Counted from the first letter of the stretch, positions 1-13,848 are shown. The stretch is DNA of 64,000 nucleotides from Varroa destructor (GCF_002443255.2 NW_019211458.1:15309939-15373938); one strand, 5' to 3'. The notes: generated by a model from the sequence alone, not told the origin. Program-made: numbers and translations.

Positions 1-3000
1 ATGAGATATTTGTTAGTCAAGGTGTCTGCGGTGGGGTATTTTTGTTAAAGGTCATTTTTCCTCGATAGTATTCAAATGTATTTGACTTGAATGAAATCCA
101 TCATGATGAGTCCAATACTGGTTAATAGAACTGTAAATATTAAGCGTGTGACCAAAGAAATTGTGTACCCAAGTAGTGTAGTAGTCAACTCCTATGAAGT
201 ACTTTTGAGTGATGTCCGGAGAACACACCTAATGCTGTAGATCTTCCTATAGCTGAGTAAAAGATAACGCCCTTGGATTACAATACAATACTGCGAATAC
301 ATATTATACACATTGATACATACATCCATAGTAAATACTGCACATTATACAAACATTCTGGTAAGTTCTTAAGTGGTTTTGCTAAAAATTGTTTAGAATT
401 GACTGTACCTATGTTTTATAAGCTTATTACATGATATTCTGAGGGAAAAGCTAAGCTGAATGTAAAATATTTAAAAAAATCATGCTTTTAAAGATAACTT
501 AATGTTAGGATGGCAAGAGTGATATTTAACAGAGATGTGTGTTTCAGGTATACCACAATCAAACTAATCTTATAATTTCATTACAAATTAGTTTTGCATA
601 AATCCCCATAAACAGTGAGCTAAGCACCTCCTTATATCAACAATAGATGCACCCGGTGACAGTAAAAACATACATGCTTTTACAGAACAGATACGATAAA
701 CTCTAGTTTATATTAGGCATAATACAAGACGGTCAGAGGATTCCTCTGGTAAATTATGTGCCTATTGTGTGCAGTATCAACATATAAAGGATTTTTAATT
801 GAATTTTGTTTTGATCGCTTTCATTCAGTCTGCGTATTTACTAGTACCTGAAATCGGCCATTTGTTACGTACCGTTTATCGTAATCGTGGTCGGGTTTTC
901 TCGTGAAGTACATCCAAATCGCACAGACAATCAGTAGCACGATACTAAATTTCGACCATAAACTCCAACCACGACAGCTCGACTTCGTGTAAGACATGCC
1001 CGCAGAATCCGATCTGCGCTGCAGTCCTCTCTAGAGACAGTGTTGCCGTTTGGGAAACGTCGCGCACTCAATCATCTCTAGAAAGAAGAAAACCCACATT
1101 TTGACAGAATGAACCGCTGATCTGCGGTATCCAAGAACGACGGAATAACATATTATGGTAAGCGCACCATAGATTGCTTTTTTATGTATGACAGTACAAT
1201 ACGAATCAATGGAACACCGCACTGTCTAGGTGCAGAATCCGCTTAGCTCCTCATTCGCCTATTTAATGTACGTTTGAGTCCATGTTTACGTACGACAGCG
1301 CCCTCTATTACAAATTAGAAGGTCAGCGCTCAACGACAGAAAGGGCAAGGGAACAAGCGTTCTTTCCCTCATCGAGTAGCGATGGTTACAGAGTCTGACG
1401 CTAGCTTCGGCTGTACCATCCGAGCTGACCAGGCACTTGACCGTTTTTCAAAAGCCAATAGACCTCAAAATTAGACTAGCCGATGTTGAAAATAGTCAGA
1501 GAACTATATGGCGAATTGTATGTGCTAAATATATATTGTATATATTGCTGATCAAGTCAGCTTTTAGGCCAACACAGGCTGGGCATGCAGTTTAGCTGTC
1601 AAAGCTACAAATCGTTGTAACACGCGAGAAATCTAGTTAACACCCAACACAAACCACACACAGTAGCTAACTCATGCATAAGTATTCATTTTCGTGAAGG
1701 TCTATAATTTGTTTGGTCATTTTTGAGCTTTTTAAAATGAAATTGAGTATGTGCACAAATGTACAGACAAGCTAGTGACATCGGGGGTGCGCTGTCCGAT
1801 TGGAAGCACCATCCTTATCTGCAACCTGCTCGCGCCCGAGGTGGCGCTGCGGTCGTTTAAAACATGAGGGCATCAACTGATTTGCGCGCCAACTGGAAGG
1901 CCGATCGCCGCCGTCAGTAAATCTTAGGATTTCGCTATGCCATCTATCCAACGGCACGTACTGACTGAAAATACGACGTGAAACGACCCAATTTCGCGTT
2001 CATACCGATAACTTCTGATTTAAATTGTGTTCGGTCACTGCAAGGCATGTGAGTACAAACGGCCAACAATACAAAGACAAACAGCCTCTCAGCTGAGTTC
2101 GATTTTTGCTAAATCACGTGTCGTCCCTTTAAACCTCAAGGATACTTTCTCAGTGAATCGTACTGCCGGTTTAAAAAAGGAAGTTTTGAGCGGTGAATTT
2201 AAGTCAGCTTCAGCTAATTGCGCCAAATCGAATTGTCATAGTATTGCAACTAAAGTCGCAAAATTTCTAGATAAATAAATCTTGTGAGTTTATCCGGATA
2301 CGCGACAATCCTACTCAGTTTGCCACAAATGAAATAAAGGTCTCCATTCAGGTGTTTTTGGTAAATTCTGACTGTACGCTGTGACTGTGTATATGTGTGG
2401 CGCGAGTTGGGTAATGCTCTTTGCGCAGTAACCATGAGACAGAAGTACAATAAATGCAGTGCTTTGCATTCGAATGCATTGTCCCGTAATTACACCATAG
2501 GACGGCAGTTTGTCAATAGAGACAGACAGAGAGAGAAGGAGAGAGGGGAGACAGGCTCCTCGAATTTTAGTTCCTCAGAATCCATAACATCTGCACAAAG
2601 TTCAGTCAAAAGTCTCATGTTTCTTCCTGAATAGGAAGAACCGCTATACTATCCAGTATGTTACTTAATTATAGTGGTTATTCTTTGTCTACGCAATGGT
2701 ATTTAAAGCGCGATTGTACAGAAGTGGACAACCTGCAAAAAGTGGTGCTAATAAAACCATGGACACCGAAAATTGGCCGATACATTGCAATGTGGGCAAG
2801 GAAACTTTCTCGGACCAATTTCAAATACAAAAATCGTTTACTTCTTTCGGGTCTTTTCTTAAGACAAAAACACTGAACACATTGATCTGTATGCATCGTA
2901 CCAGTTTATGTTTACGCGTAACTTACGATCGTGTTATTTATAAAAACTATATAAAATTATAATGTAATATAAACATTATCTAGCAAGTGCATCAGTAAGT

Positions 3001-4808
3001 TGGTTTTTGATAACTTTCAGGCGCGCAGTTACTTCTAAACGTTGTTGCCGTCGTTAGTAGCCTTCAAGTTAAACTGAAGTGACAAATGATGGATTTTGGA
3101 TTTTAAGAAAATCGATTTTTAAATCAAGAAGGCATTCATATAATAACAAATGCTTTTTTGGTGTTGTTCTAAATAAACTATATATGTTGTTTTATTTCAA
3201 GCACAATAAACATTCATTAGCTTAGCCATTCTTCAATGCATGATACGTATGCACTTTTAAGTATCCCTAATACGTACTCTATATAGCCACGTTGTTACTC
3301 TATCAGTCTGGAAATGCAAATTGAGCGTAAGCTTGAAAAGCAACTATCGCGGTGAAGATTGCATAACCGACGAAATTCAGTTAGATAGTGAAAATCTGGC
3401 AGGCAGACGGACTCATTTAGCGACAACATAATTGCCATTATTTGGGCGGACATAGCAACCTACACGAAGTTTTGAAATTGATTGGAACTTGTATACTTAT
3501 TAGAGTATTTTCAACGGGCACTCAATTTTCCCCGTATGCCGAAGGTATTGTTACGTCTTTATAATGGAGCCACACTGACATTACTTTTGTCCAGTCGTGC
3601 GCCTCGAAAACTATTGGCTAAAAAACCCAAATACCTTTAAATAAAATTTAAATAAGCATCTTTTACTGCCAATATATTGCCAGTAGCATAGTTAGGACCT
3701 ACTTTGAATACATGACCAGATCGTGTATAAATATTTTCGCCCTGTTCAAACATAACAGCTAGACGAGGTGACAAAGAAATTGAAAAAAAACAGTGCTTTC
3801 TGAGCAATGTGATTGCTTTTCTTCCAAAGCTCAACGCGTATTCTGTGTGGTCTTATCCCTCTGTTATTGATGTTTCACATATGATATGAACTGAGCCTGT
3901 TTGTTTTATTACCTCAGGAAATTCGGTACTGCAGTATAGTTCTTTTCAAATAAATTTTGTGGATATTTAAATAGCTGTTGATGAATTACCTCCGCTCGAT
4001 GCTTATTTGTTAACTGCTGATGCCATAAAACCCGATATATTGATAGCTCGCATTAAACAAAACTCGAAGAACTATGTGTTAGTAGTAATTGCCATTACGA
4101 TTTCATATATGATAAAAGGGGTGTTAGTGGGCATCTAAAGCGTAACTTACGACAAAATGTCAATGAGCTGCAAAAAATATCAAGGTAAATTGCTTTTCGT
4201 GCTTCAATATTACGCTGGATCGGGTTAATGAATCAGCCTTCTAGCAAAGATGATTTAGATGACAGCGCGGGACCGGGTCAAACGCGGTAGCTGCCTTGAA
4301 CAAAAAAAAAGCTAAGTGTGAAACCAAATTTCATTAAAAAGAATTAAAAAGATACGCTCGTAGATTTTCTGAGGCCTCTCTTTCAGTGACTTGAGTATCT
4401 AGGTTCATGCGCATATCTAATTCGTTTACTGTGTTACCTTATTGATGTGTAAAAATTACGATGGTGCGAAAGACCCGTCGAAATAAAGCGCAGTTTTGCT
4501 CACGTACATGGTTTTGTGCAATTTTGTTAAATTTTTGTAGTCTATTTTCCCGTAGATTTGACTTGGAATCTCGTGGTATCTGCTATGCTGATGGCAAGTC
4601 TTTGTTCTGTCATATTTTGTTAACTGCGGGGACAGGAAAATTGAAATGTTCAAATGACACTTTTGTATGGAAGAGTTTCGGGTGCGAGGGTTTTAGTTCA
4701 TACTGTAATGATATTGTATATACTAGTTATGTGAGGTAATGTATTTCTGCATACGAACAAGCTTAATTTTCTTAAAGTCGGTTGCATGATTTTTTTGTAT
4801 TATTTCAG
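1..4808. other. 5' flank of RIF1, mostly non-coding
   Basis: No supportable protein-coding gene was seen. The open frames are short, lack splice or family support and resemble chance frames in AT-rich DNA. The one distinctive patch is a GC-richer island at about 1780-1990, described separately. A short purine-rich tract (GA repeats) lies at about 2519-2548. RIF1 leader exons may lie here because the RIF1 coding exon is preceded by a splice acceptor. Confidence 0.5.
1780..2048 (+). promoter_or_regulatory. GC-rich patch, possible RIF1 promoter and leader exon
   Basis: Between about 1780 and 1990 the base composition is clearly GC-richer and has more CpG than the flanks. A donor-like site, GCAT followed by GTGAGTA, has its GT at 2049-2050, so a non-coding leader exon ending at 2048 could splice to the acceptor at 4808 or 4980. 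This is inference from composition and one splice site. No TATA box or initiator was identified, and the patch could belong to a transcript on the other strand. Confidence 0.2.
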
Positions 4809-4854
4809 CAATCATTGGGAACGCGCTCAGAAAATCCTTCTCGTGGCTCCCAAG
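4809..4854 (+). other. Candidate non-coding RIF1 leader exon
   Basis: A 46-nt segment is bounded by a good acceptor (TATTTCAG ending at 4808) and a donor (CCCAAG then GTACTT, GT at 4855-4856). It lies just upstream of the RIF1 coding exon, which has its own acceptor at 4979-4980. It has no in-frame coding role, so it would be 5' untranslated sequence. Only the splice signals support it. Confidence 0.3.
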
Positions 4855-4990
4855 GTACTTTGAATCTATACAGGGGGTAAAATGCTATGAAAATACCTTC
4901 CTTAAGTTTTTATCCGCGTACCAGTGCAGTGACATGTAGCCAACGTGATGTTCCATTATTTTCTTATATTTTTATTTCAGTGAGTCGGAG

Positions 4991-7900
4991 ATGGATTTTA
5001 AAGAGCCGAGTTCGCAGGCGGAAGCAACAGAAGCCCTGACAAAGTTTCGTGAACAATGGGCTGCTTCACTGGACACAGAGCGGGTGGTAGAGGCCTTCGA
5101 GTGGCTCGAAAAGCTTGACGGCAGATGGGAACAGATGCATGTAGACATCCTTTGTGTTATGGGAGAGCTTGCCGCAGGCACAATGGAGCTTGTATCGTGC
5201 CGTCGAATTATTGAGTATCTTAAAAGAAATTCACATCGCTGTAAGGGTGACGCTGGAAAAGCGTACGTCGGCATAGCCATAATGGTGCATTTGTTGAAGG
5301 ACGAGTCTACTGCGATACTAGCAGGAAATGTACTTTCAAGTGTGCGGACGGCAGTTTACAAAGATGAGGCAACTTTGGCATCAGTAATTGATATGTTTAA
5401 GACGAAACTTGTACCGAAAATGAAAGAGCTGGCTGATAACAAGAAATTCCTAGATGCCTTAGCTCTGTGGAGGGCAATGGTTCGTTTCACTGGATTCGAA
5501 AAGGTGCCGACTGCAGTAACAAATGGCGTTTTGCATATTGCCACACTTGCGTTTAAGGAGACTAATCCTAGCGTACATGCCGACGCGTTCAGTTCTTGGC
5601 GAATCCTTGTTGAGAGTTTGCCCCGTTATATGTTAAAGAAGCCGGCATACATAAAGCTTCTACTCAACCCTTTAAACCGTGTGTATCGGGACACAGATGC
5701 AGCAACGACCCCGCATAAGTTTGGCGCATGGTGGCAAGTTGTCCGTTCGCTTGAGGATGATATTGAAGCACATTTTGACGACGTAGTGTTCCCGCTTATT
5801 AATAAAATCTTCAGTATTCCATCGGCTAAAACAAGGCAGGTCAATCCCACAGCTTTCGCTAGTCCCACAAGAGAAATCCCACAGGAGGCATATGCCATCC
5901 TCGCTTTAATTCTCTACAAGGGAACTATTGAGATAATGACAGAAATGTCAAAACTAAATGACAATCTACCCATAAATGAGCATACTATAAAAGATGCCTG
6001 TTTTGTTAAACACCAAACATTGCTGACAGAGGTGTTCACACTTGTACTGAACAATATTGTTCACGGCGTTACTCCTCCGCCTCAAGGTTACCCATACCTG
6101 CTAGCGAAAATACTGCTTTCTCGAATAAGCTCCCTCTATGACAATGGACACTATGGTTTGGTGCGTGCGTTTCTCTCTATGATCTACAAATTGGTTCAAG
6201 CTAGACTGTTCGACACCGAGCAGATGCTAAGCGTATTTAGCGATTTAGCTAATGGCGTTCCTCACAAGGTAATGGTGTCATCACAGTTTAACTTGCGAGA
6301 TGGTTCATCAAGTATGCATGAATGCCCAATCATGTCACTGACTGCCTTTTTCGTCCAGCACGTACCAACTATGTGTGAAAAAGAGAGGCACGATGCCCCG
6401 GCGTTGAAGATTACCAAAAACAAGCGTACCTACCGTCAATTACTTAAAGCGTTGCTCGAATGCGGGAGCGCGGGTATGAACTTCCTACATTTTGCCGATC
6501 ATGCTTCCAAGAGTCTAGCTCAAGCGGAGGGTGTTCTTCAGACAGACTCCTGGCTCGAAATAGCCGATCATTTGTCCAGCTTCATCAAGCACACGCATGA
6601 AGTGAATCAGGGCGGCAGCCTAGAACATGATTTTAGCGCACTAATTAATACTCTTAAATACCCATTCAGGTTAGTTCAATGGCGTGCACGAGTAGTATAT
6701 ACATGACCTTTTATGAGCACTAATTTGCTTCTTCAGCGTGTTCTCTTATATTAAGTGCATATTTTTAACGTTTTCATAGTTTCTGCTAGCCTGTCTAGAG
6801 GCCTTACGAAAAGCCTCAAAAGCTATTCACTCATAGGCAACTGTCTGTAATAATTATCGGCTGTGTTCATATTTTCTTTCCATAAGTTACAGGCCGAACC
6901 TGAGTCTGACAAGTGATGTAATAAAAAAATGGACGGACCTGTTTACAGTATTTGCGATCGATGCGGCCCTCGTAAAGGATGTCGGGGTAAACCAACACAT
7001 TGAAGAACTATGCGCACACCTTTTGGATGAGCTCTCTAAAACCGAATTTGACCTCAATAGATTGATGTTCTGCAGTCAAGCTTTTGAAACTGTCACGAAG
7101 CAAGCATGCTTAGAAACCGTCACGATCGGTAAAAAAATCCCATTGGGAAACCTCCATTCCCTTGTGAAGTGTGTATCCCTGCTCGCTAATCGTAGCCACG
7201 AGTTTATTCAAAGTAAGAAACAACTGAAATCAAACTGCCAGTTCTTTATTAATATTGTCCATATATGCAGCGCGCTGATCCAACGCACCAACGATGTGTC
7301 TCTATGTAGACATCTTTTGCTTACGATCGTTCCTGAAATTTTACCACTTCTTGAGCATACAAAAAATAAGGCAGCGGTGCGGGAAACTTCATTGACTCTC
7401 GTCGAATTGCCTCTGCTGCACGCATTAGCCATGTTTGCCGATGCCTTTGTCGACAGGGCAGAGAAAGTTGGCAGTAGCAGCGAAAATGAGAAGTTCTTCC
7501 AGATGGCGCGATCCGCAATTGAACATGGAAGCGGCCACTGGAAGAGTAACATCCGGGACCCCTTTGTCAGGTACGCAAAGTTTCTGTCTGTACCTCTCTC
7601 GCAACCTGAGCAGGTATCGCAGAGTTTTTCGCAGGATGTTGTCGTTGATGATGTGTCGCCTGTCACAATTCAGTCAAAGACTCCGGTCAAAGCCGCAACA
7701 CCCACCTCTGGCGCAACTGTTAAACGTCGAAGCTCGCGTAAGGCAACCAAAGAAGACGAAGAGTTCACTCCGATAAAAACAGCTAAAAAGAAGTCAATTT
7801 TCACCGAACATCAACTTGAAAAGCAATCTGAATCGAAAATCATTCCTAGCATGTATCAGGATCTATCGCAAAGTATCGATAAGATTTCATCGCAGCAAAA

Positions 7901-9674
7901 CGGTCCTACTAACAATAGTAATAATCAGCTGCTGATCACGGAAACTCGGGTAGTGGCTCCAGTCATTGACGAGGATGCTGTCTTTGAAGATATTACCCCT
8001 AAGGAAATGGAACAGGAGAAGGCTCCAATCGAAGACGATGACTCAAAGCGAGCTTCCAAAGTTAAACATAGTCTAGCAGGCAAAGATACCGAAGCTGACG
8101 GCGTCAAACCAATTGAGAGCGGAGACACGATCGATATCAAAGAGCTCCACAGAACTCCGATAGAACAGGCTCTTCCGGCTATCGTACCGCAAGAGGTGAT
8201 ACCTGCTACATCGCCAGAAACCCCAATCGTAGTTACTGATAACAACAACGAAAATGAGGAGCCTCTAGTAAAGAAGAAAAAGCGGTTTTCGTACAGCGAG
8301 ACTGATGATATGCCGGAGCCTGTAGTCGTCATTGATAACCAGCCATCAACCCTAAGCAAAATGGTTGAAATGATGCAAAATGAACAGCAGGAACGGGAGA
8401 AAGAAGAGACGATACCGGTCAACTCTCCGCTCAGACCCCAGGGCGCTCGTAAAAGAAAACTTACAGGTAAAATAACACTGTGGGGCGGAAAATTATAGCA
8501 GCCGAAGTCATGCCTTATAGTGCGTATGATTCTATACTGCCTAATGTTTTCTTAAAAATTTGTCTCTGCCCCTGAGGCTATCACTTTTGAAGTAACATTA
8601 TGCTGATTGAATTAAACTATGGTTGCAGGTCAGCCGATCGAGTCTCCAATCACGGCAAAGCTACAACAGCGTAATTTCATGATAAATTCACCCTCATCGC
8701 GATCACGTATGATGCTCGAAGCTGCGCAAGCGCGGCATACTATGAATGCCGGTCCTGTTGTCCAATCCTCTACCGTTCATTCTGAGGGTCGTCACGCTCT
8801 CACAAGCTCAACGCCCTGGCGAGAGAAAGCGGTAGCGTTTGCATCCACAGAAAGGACTGTGGATAGCGGCAGTCCTCAACCCAGCTCGAACGGCGGATTT
8901 GCAACACCGGTGAGTCCAACAGTTGGCCGAAGTATCCTTAAGCGGGTTTCGACAGGTGCCTCGGTCAAAAAAGTGTCTTTTAGTCGCGCAAATGAAGTCT
9001 GTGCCTACGACAAACATCCACGGGTAAGTACTGCGAAATCACTATTCCCACCAGTCATGGTGCAAAGTGATCAAAATTCAAGTACCGAAACCAGCCACAA
9101 TTCGCTCAAGGGGGTTGACCTTGACCAAAGCATGCATGTGTCTGATACCAATAAACTTGCCAAGGAAGAGGAATCAACAACGATTTCAGCTACAAGTTCT
9201 GTTGCGCCAGCAGCCGTAGTAGACGCACCCACATCTGAATCAATAGTCGTCGAATCCATGAGCTCGGACCTTGCAAACGATCCCAGTAAGTTGGATGAGT
9301 CAAGCATTGTTCTGCCGGACATCACTATACCGGGTCAGGGCGAATCCAAAGCTCCTGCCTCGGACCCGCCTATCGTTGAATCAAAAGCCACAATGACACT
9401 AAAACCATCGACGCCAAAGGTCACCGTTTCTGAGGAAGTGTCGCTTGTCAGACGGATTGAGAATGCCGCGGATACATTGCCTATTGAAACTAACAAAATT
9501 GCTGAGTCAATCAACATTGTAGAATGTATAAAGTCCGCCCACCCGGAACAGTTGACGGCTGTGCTTGAATTGATCGTGTCAGATAAGTTCATCCAAACAC
9601 TTAGTCCCGAAGTTCGGGGAACTTTTTTCTCTAAGTGTCTAGCAACAATGAGCTCTTACCAGTGTCGCCACTAA
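4991..9674 (+). CDS. Rif1: RIF1, replication-timing and PP1-recruiting factor
   Basis: Three coding exons, 4991-6669, 6893-8466 and 8629-9674, join in phase to encode 1432 aa. Junction AG|G makes Arg560 and G|GT makes Gly1085. RIF1 is a nuclear chromatin protein that recruits protein phosphatase 1 to restrain origin firing and, in animals, also acts in double-strand-break repair choice. Residues 1 to about 790 are alpha-helical repeats. Residues about 199-274 carry the family's best-conserved block (SSWRILVESL, LLLNPLNRVYR, FGAWWQVV, VFPLINKIF). From about 800 on it is disordered, with basic clusters at 837-843 and 1020-1024. SILK (1186-1189) and KVSF (1199-1202) are the PP1-docking pair. A helix-prone block at about 1377-1424 resembles the RIF1 C-terminal domain. 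The start codon follows an acceptor at 4980 and has a good context (GGAGATGG). At 1432 aa it is much shorter than vertebrate RIF1 (about 2400 aa); the disordered middle is reduced. Identification is by motif memory, not a search. Confidence 0.92.
8931..8981 (+). other. Rif1: RIF1 PP1-docking module, SILK plus KVSF
   Basis: Nucleotides 8931-8942 encode SILK and 8970-8981 encode KVSF, ten residues apart, in the last coding exon. Both are known PP1-binding short linear motifs, and this pair in this order is characteristic of animal RIF1. Ser and Thr residues between and around them (RVSTGASVK, KVSFS) are plausible phosphorylation switches for PP1 release. That regulatory reading is inference. 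Confidence 0.85.
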
Positions 9675-9699
9675 TGTGTTCTTCAGTTCTAGTGTAAAT

Positions 9700-9705
9700 A
9701 ATAAA
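9700..9705 (+). terminator. Rif1: RIF1 polyadenylation signal
   Basis: AATAAA lies 26 nt after the TAA stop (9672-9674). A T/GT-rich stretch at about 9713-9730 follows and fits a downstream cleavage element. The 3' untranslated region would therefore be very short, about 40-50 nt. Confidence 0.6.
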
Positions 9706-12700
9706 AAAAACATGTTTTTTGTGTGTGTATTTGGATAATTGCTGAGTATTATTTGTAGCCGACATTCGTTTTGAAAGTGAGAAATTTATTATTCATATTT
9801 GTCATGTAAAACAAGTCGAAAATGTTGTACTTCAAGATGGATCTCGAAACGCGGAGGATCCCGAATACTTTAAGCAGTTTTCATTACATATCATATGATT
9901 TATTGATTGAATATGATTATGCTGAAGTTGACGACCAATGAATGAGCGTGCGCTGTAGACCAGCACACGTTTCGACAACTTGCCCGCTATCATACGAAGA
10001 AACTGCTTCAAGACAGGTGTATATTTATGAACGCGGAGATCGCAGTCACCAACTGAACCGTTATCTGTTTGCACCGATGCTGAAAATTTTAGAAGACAGC
10101 CTTAAAACGTAGGCTCACAGTATTAACTGTTGCGGTGAAACTGAGCAGAAATTGACAGGCTGAGCAGACGCTGCCCCGAAAATTTATGTTATTTTCACGT
10201 GTCCACATAATTAATGGTGGCAGTAGATGAGAGTTATCGCCGTATACAACTAACGGCAATTCTTATTCAATCAGGTATGCGTACGTGCAGTACACTATAT
10301 ACAAGTGTCTCTGCGATTATACATTCAATACGTCTGCATCTTGTTTAATTGTATACGCACCACAAGCTAACGGGCCTCGTCATAAATGTCAATCGCATGG
10401 AATCGCTGAATTCTGAAGTTGCAAAACACCTGCGTTTCCATTTGCATTAATAGATATCATCAATTTGCCATGGTTATCTACAGGGATCACTGGGAAATGA
10501 AGTAAGAGTAGCTTCATTTGTCAAGCGAAATCATTATGGGCAATGCTGAAACGTACAGCAAAAATTTCATATAGGGCATTGATTTGAGATTCTGTAATGA
10601 ATGGCAAATAAAATGTATATACAGGAACAACTATAGTGTGATAATTTACGAAATATACATTTATTGTAGGGGGGTCTGAGACGCTTTTATGTTTTACTAT
10701 TTGTTCAGCGGCAAGGAAAGTAAAAGCAAATCTTTGTTTGTCTTTTTGTCGGAACGTAGCTCACAAAAAGCTCAAAACGCCATTGCTTCGCAAGGATACG
10801 ATTTACACGATTACGGTAAACTCTACCTGAGTCTTCGATACTATTTCCCTCTCTTTCTCTCTCTTTTTCATGGTAAATTGAAAAGGAAAGTTCATTGCTT
10901 TTATCACAAATACTTGCATGAAATATCATTGTAAGGTATAAACATGAAAAACGTAAGCATAAAAGTACAGCCAATTTTTGACAAAATTAGGGTACCTTCG
11001 GTTTGGGAACTTTCGCCAACTACGCGAACCAAAAATTTGCTACCTTAATGTCCGTGTGTATGTAACGTTTATCCCACATTTAATTTTGAGACTTCGAGGA
11101 CGCTAATAGGCTATTACCGTTTAAAAATTTCAATCTCATTCAAGCTAAATGTTTAGTCCTTTTCACTTAGCATCAGTCCGCTGTGACTACGAGTTATCGG
11201 ATATATTTCACATGGAAAAGGACCAAGACGAAAGGGTCGTTCCAAATAGAAGTCAAAAATCCATGTTGTGAACAAATTTTTCTGATCTTTGAATGCCTTT
11301 GAGTTGCCAAGGTTTGTCTGAATTATTCCCATTTACTTCTTTTAATTAATGCCGCTTCAAGTAAACATAAGTGATTGTTGTTTTTCTTGTATTTATATAT
11401 TTAGAAAAACACTGGTGCTAAAAATAGCTTACAATCTAAGACTAAAATTCGAATTATGCATCCTCTATTGCCAGCCAAGTTTATGTGCTGCTATTATTTA
11501 GAATTATGGTCGATATAAACGCTTAGTAGATAGTCAGCACCGTCTGTCGTACGAGCGGATCAGAAACCTGTGTGCGTCAGACAATAACTTATTATTTTCC
11601 AAAACACGATTTTAAGTGCGCAGCTTTGAATTTATTTTGTTGCAAGATGGGCCATAACCTCACTAATAAGCAATATTTCTGAAAATGATCGTAAGAAGCA
11701 CAGTTCTGCGTTAGGGTACGATAATCTATTTTTCGTCTGAATCAAAATCTACACGTTTGTTGTTGTATATATTTGTACGCTAAGCAGCCTATTTGATTTC
11801 TCGCCATTTTATACCTATCACAATTTTTTGTTTAATTGTGTTGTGTGAGAATTAATTATATCATTAAAGTAAAAAGGATTGAAGCATTTAGATATCTATG
11901 TAGAATGCCATCGTCTATGGGATCTAAAGATACGCAACAGCAACAGTTTAGCCTATCTTTATCAGAAACTTCTCTGTAGGATATAACGAAACGACAACGT
12001 AGATGAACATGGCATAAGCCATATCGTGTTACCTCTGCACAAAAATGCTCGCTAACAAATTGATTAGTTAGATTGTTAGGAGTCTACCTTTAATCTTCGG
12101 TACCTATAGGAAAGCAATGACATCGTTGCTTCGGCTGTGCCGACTCCAAAGCTGATGTACTAATATTTGAAGCAATCAACAGTCTGCCTTATTTTTTGAG
12201 AAGACTGCTATCGAAGCTGACGGGATCACACCAACAAACTAGGTACTGTTGTATACCTTACGTCCAGTATCTGCTTTTTAGAATACAATAAGAACAGAAC
12301 GCTTACGGGTTACACAAATCATTCGATAAAGACGAGAAAATTATACGGGCACATGCATTTCTATATTCATATTGTAGAAGGCGCATATGTATCCAACACT
12401 GTCAGTTTTGTCGGAAAATTCTGCAGTCCAAACATCACGCAGATCGACATCTCTTCTCGTTTAAATGAAAAAATCACGAAATTCGCTATATCATATGTTC
12501 ATGAGCCTACTGACTACAATAAAAAACACAGTGAATTTACATCGTAGATTTTTTGTAACTATGTAGAATAAACTTTATCAACTCCATCAACTGATATGCT
12601 ACATGATTGTAACATTTTTCTTCATATATCTATTATTATTGTTTTTATTTGATTATTTCTCTTTTGTATTATTCACGAAATATCTTAAATAGGAAACGTT

Positions 12701-13711
12701 TGGAGCAGCATTGTTCTGTTATTTTCTTTCAATCGACTGACGTCTCTTTATCTGATTCTGTCACTTGTACACCATTATTAATAGGAAGATTATTATAGCT
12801 TTGGTTGTTCTACTAACATCATTGTTACTGTTGGACATGTCACCTAAGGCGTTGCTATACTATTCGTTGCGACATGTGATGGCAAACATATAATAATAGT
12901 GACAGTTCGTTCGGCCAGTTAACTTGCTGCGGTCGCACTCTACTGTCGCCACCCTGATCAACGTCATCGTATCCAAACGAACATTTCCAAAAAGACGAGA
13001 ACTTTGAAGAAAATCACGGTCCCTCACAACAACCCAGCCTCCATGTAAGGGATGACACGCCTGCCTGCAGCGTTCGTAGCTTTTCTTCTATTTAATTTCC
13101 TTCTTATCGACACCCCCGTTCTCCAACAACCCAGAATGGCCCGATTCATACGTTATTATATCTTGCTTTCTTATAATAGTTTGCTGTATTGGATTAATTG
13201 CTCTCAACACTATGGTCTGCGTACGTATATATATATATATAGATTATTACTATCTCATATTTATTAATATTGTCATCAACTGTTATCATAATTATTACCA
13301 ACTATATATATACGCATGGCTTTTACTCTATTTGCCTAGTTTTAGGAGATGCATCTGTAAGTGGTCACTTCTGGAACTAGAACCAGTGACTTCACACGTA
13401 ACGTATTGCAGTATCTGAACATTGCTAATATTGATTTGGTATCATCATTTACGACTGCACTCAGCTTTAAAGTAATGTCCACACAGTATTTTTGGGCTCC
13501 ACGTATTTATCGTCACCCATTAGTACTACATCGATTCAGATATAATCAACGTTCGACATTCTTATCTGTCTCTTTTACGAAGGAGCCTGTTGTCCGAGTT
13601 TATATTTTTGGCTTTGGTTTACCGAAACCGGGCGCGCGCGGCCTTGTTGTACCTTGTTTGACTAAGACACGAGAAAACCTTCAATGATTGGCGCGAAGAG
13701 TGCCGCCTCAC

Positions 13712-13786
13712 CTGCACCTCATTGGCATTATTATCATCGCTTCCATCCGCATCGTCCTCAGTTTTTTTTGATTCGTATTCGTACAT
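13712..13786 (-). CDS. Weak candidate: acidic start exon
   Basis: On the minus strand an ATG at 13786 opens a frame of 25 codons rich in Asp, Glu and Asn (KKTEDDADGSDDNNANE) and ends at a donor-like GTGAGG. An in-frame TAA lies two codons before the ATG. The composition looks protein-like, but the exon abuts an (AT)n tract, has no family match and overlaps other open frames. It may be chance. Confidence 0.12.
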
Positions 13787-13792
13787 ATTTTA

Positions 13793-13794
<2 letters not shown>

Positions 13795-13846
<52 letters not shown>
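13795..13846. repeat. (AT)n microsatellite
   Basis: About 50 bp of uninterrupted TA/AT dinucleotides, directly before the ATG of the weak plus-strand exon candidate at 13847. Confidence 0.97.

Positions 13847-13848
<2 letters not shown>

Noticed and set aside
7208..7666. Minus-strand 152-codon frame inside RIF1
   Set aside because: It is a shadow of the RIF1 coding frame. The plus frame joins in phase to family-specific sequence, and the minus frame has no support. The same applies to 7925-8422 and other frames within 4991-9674.
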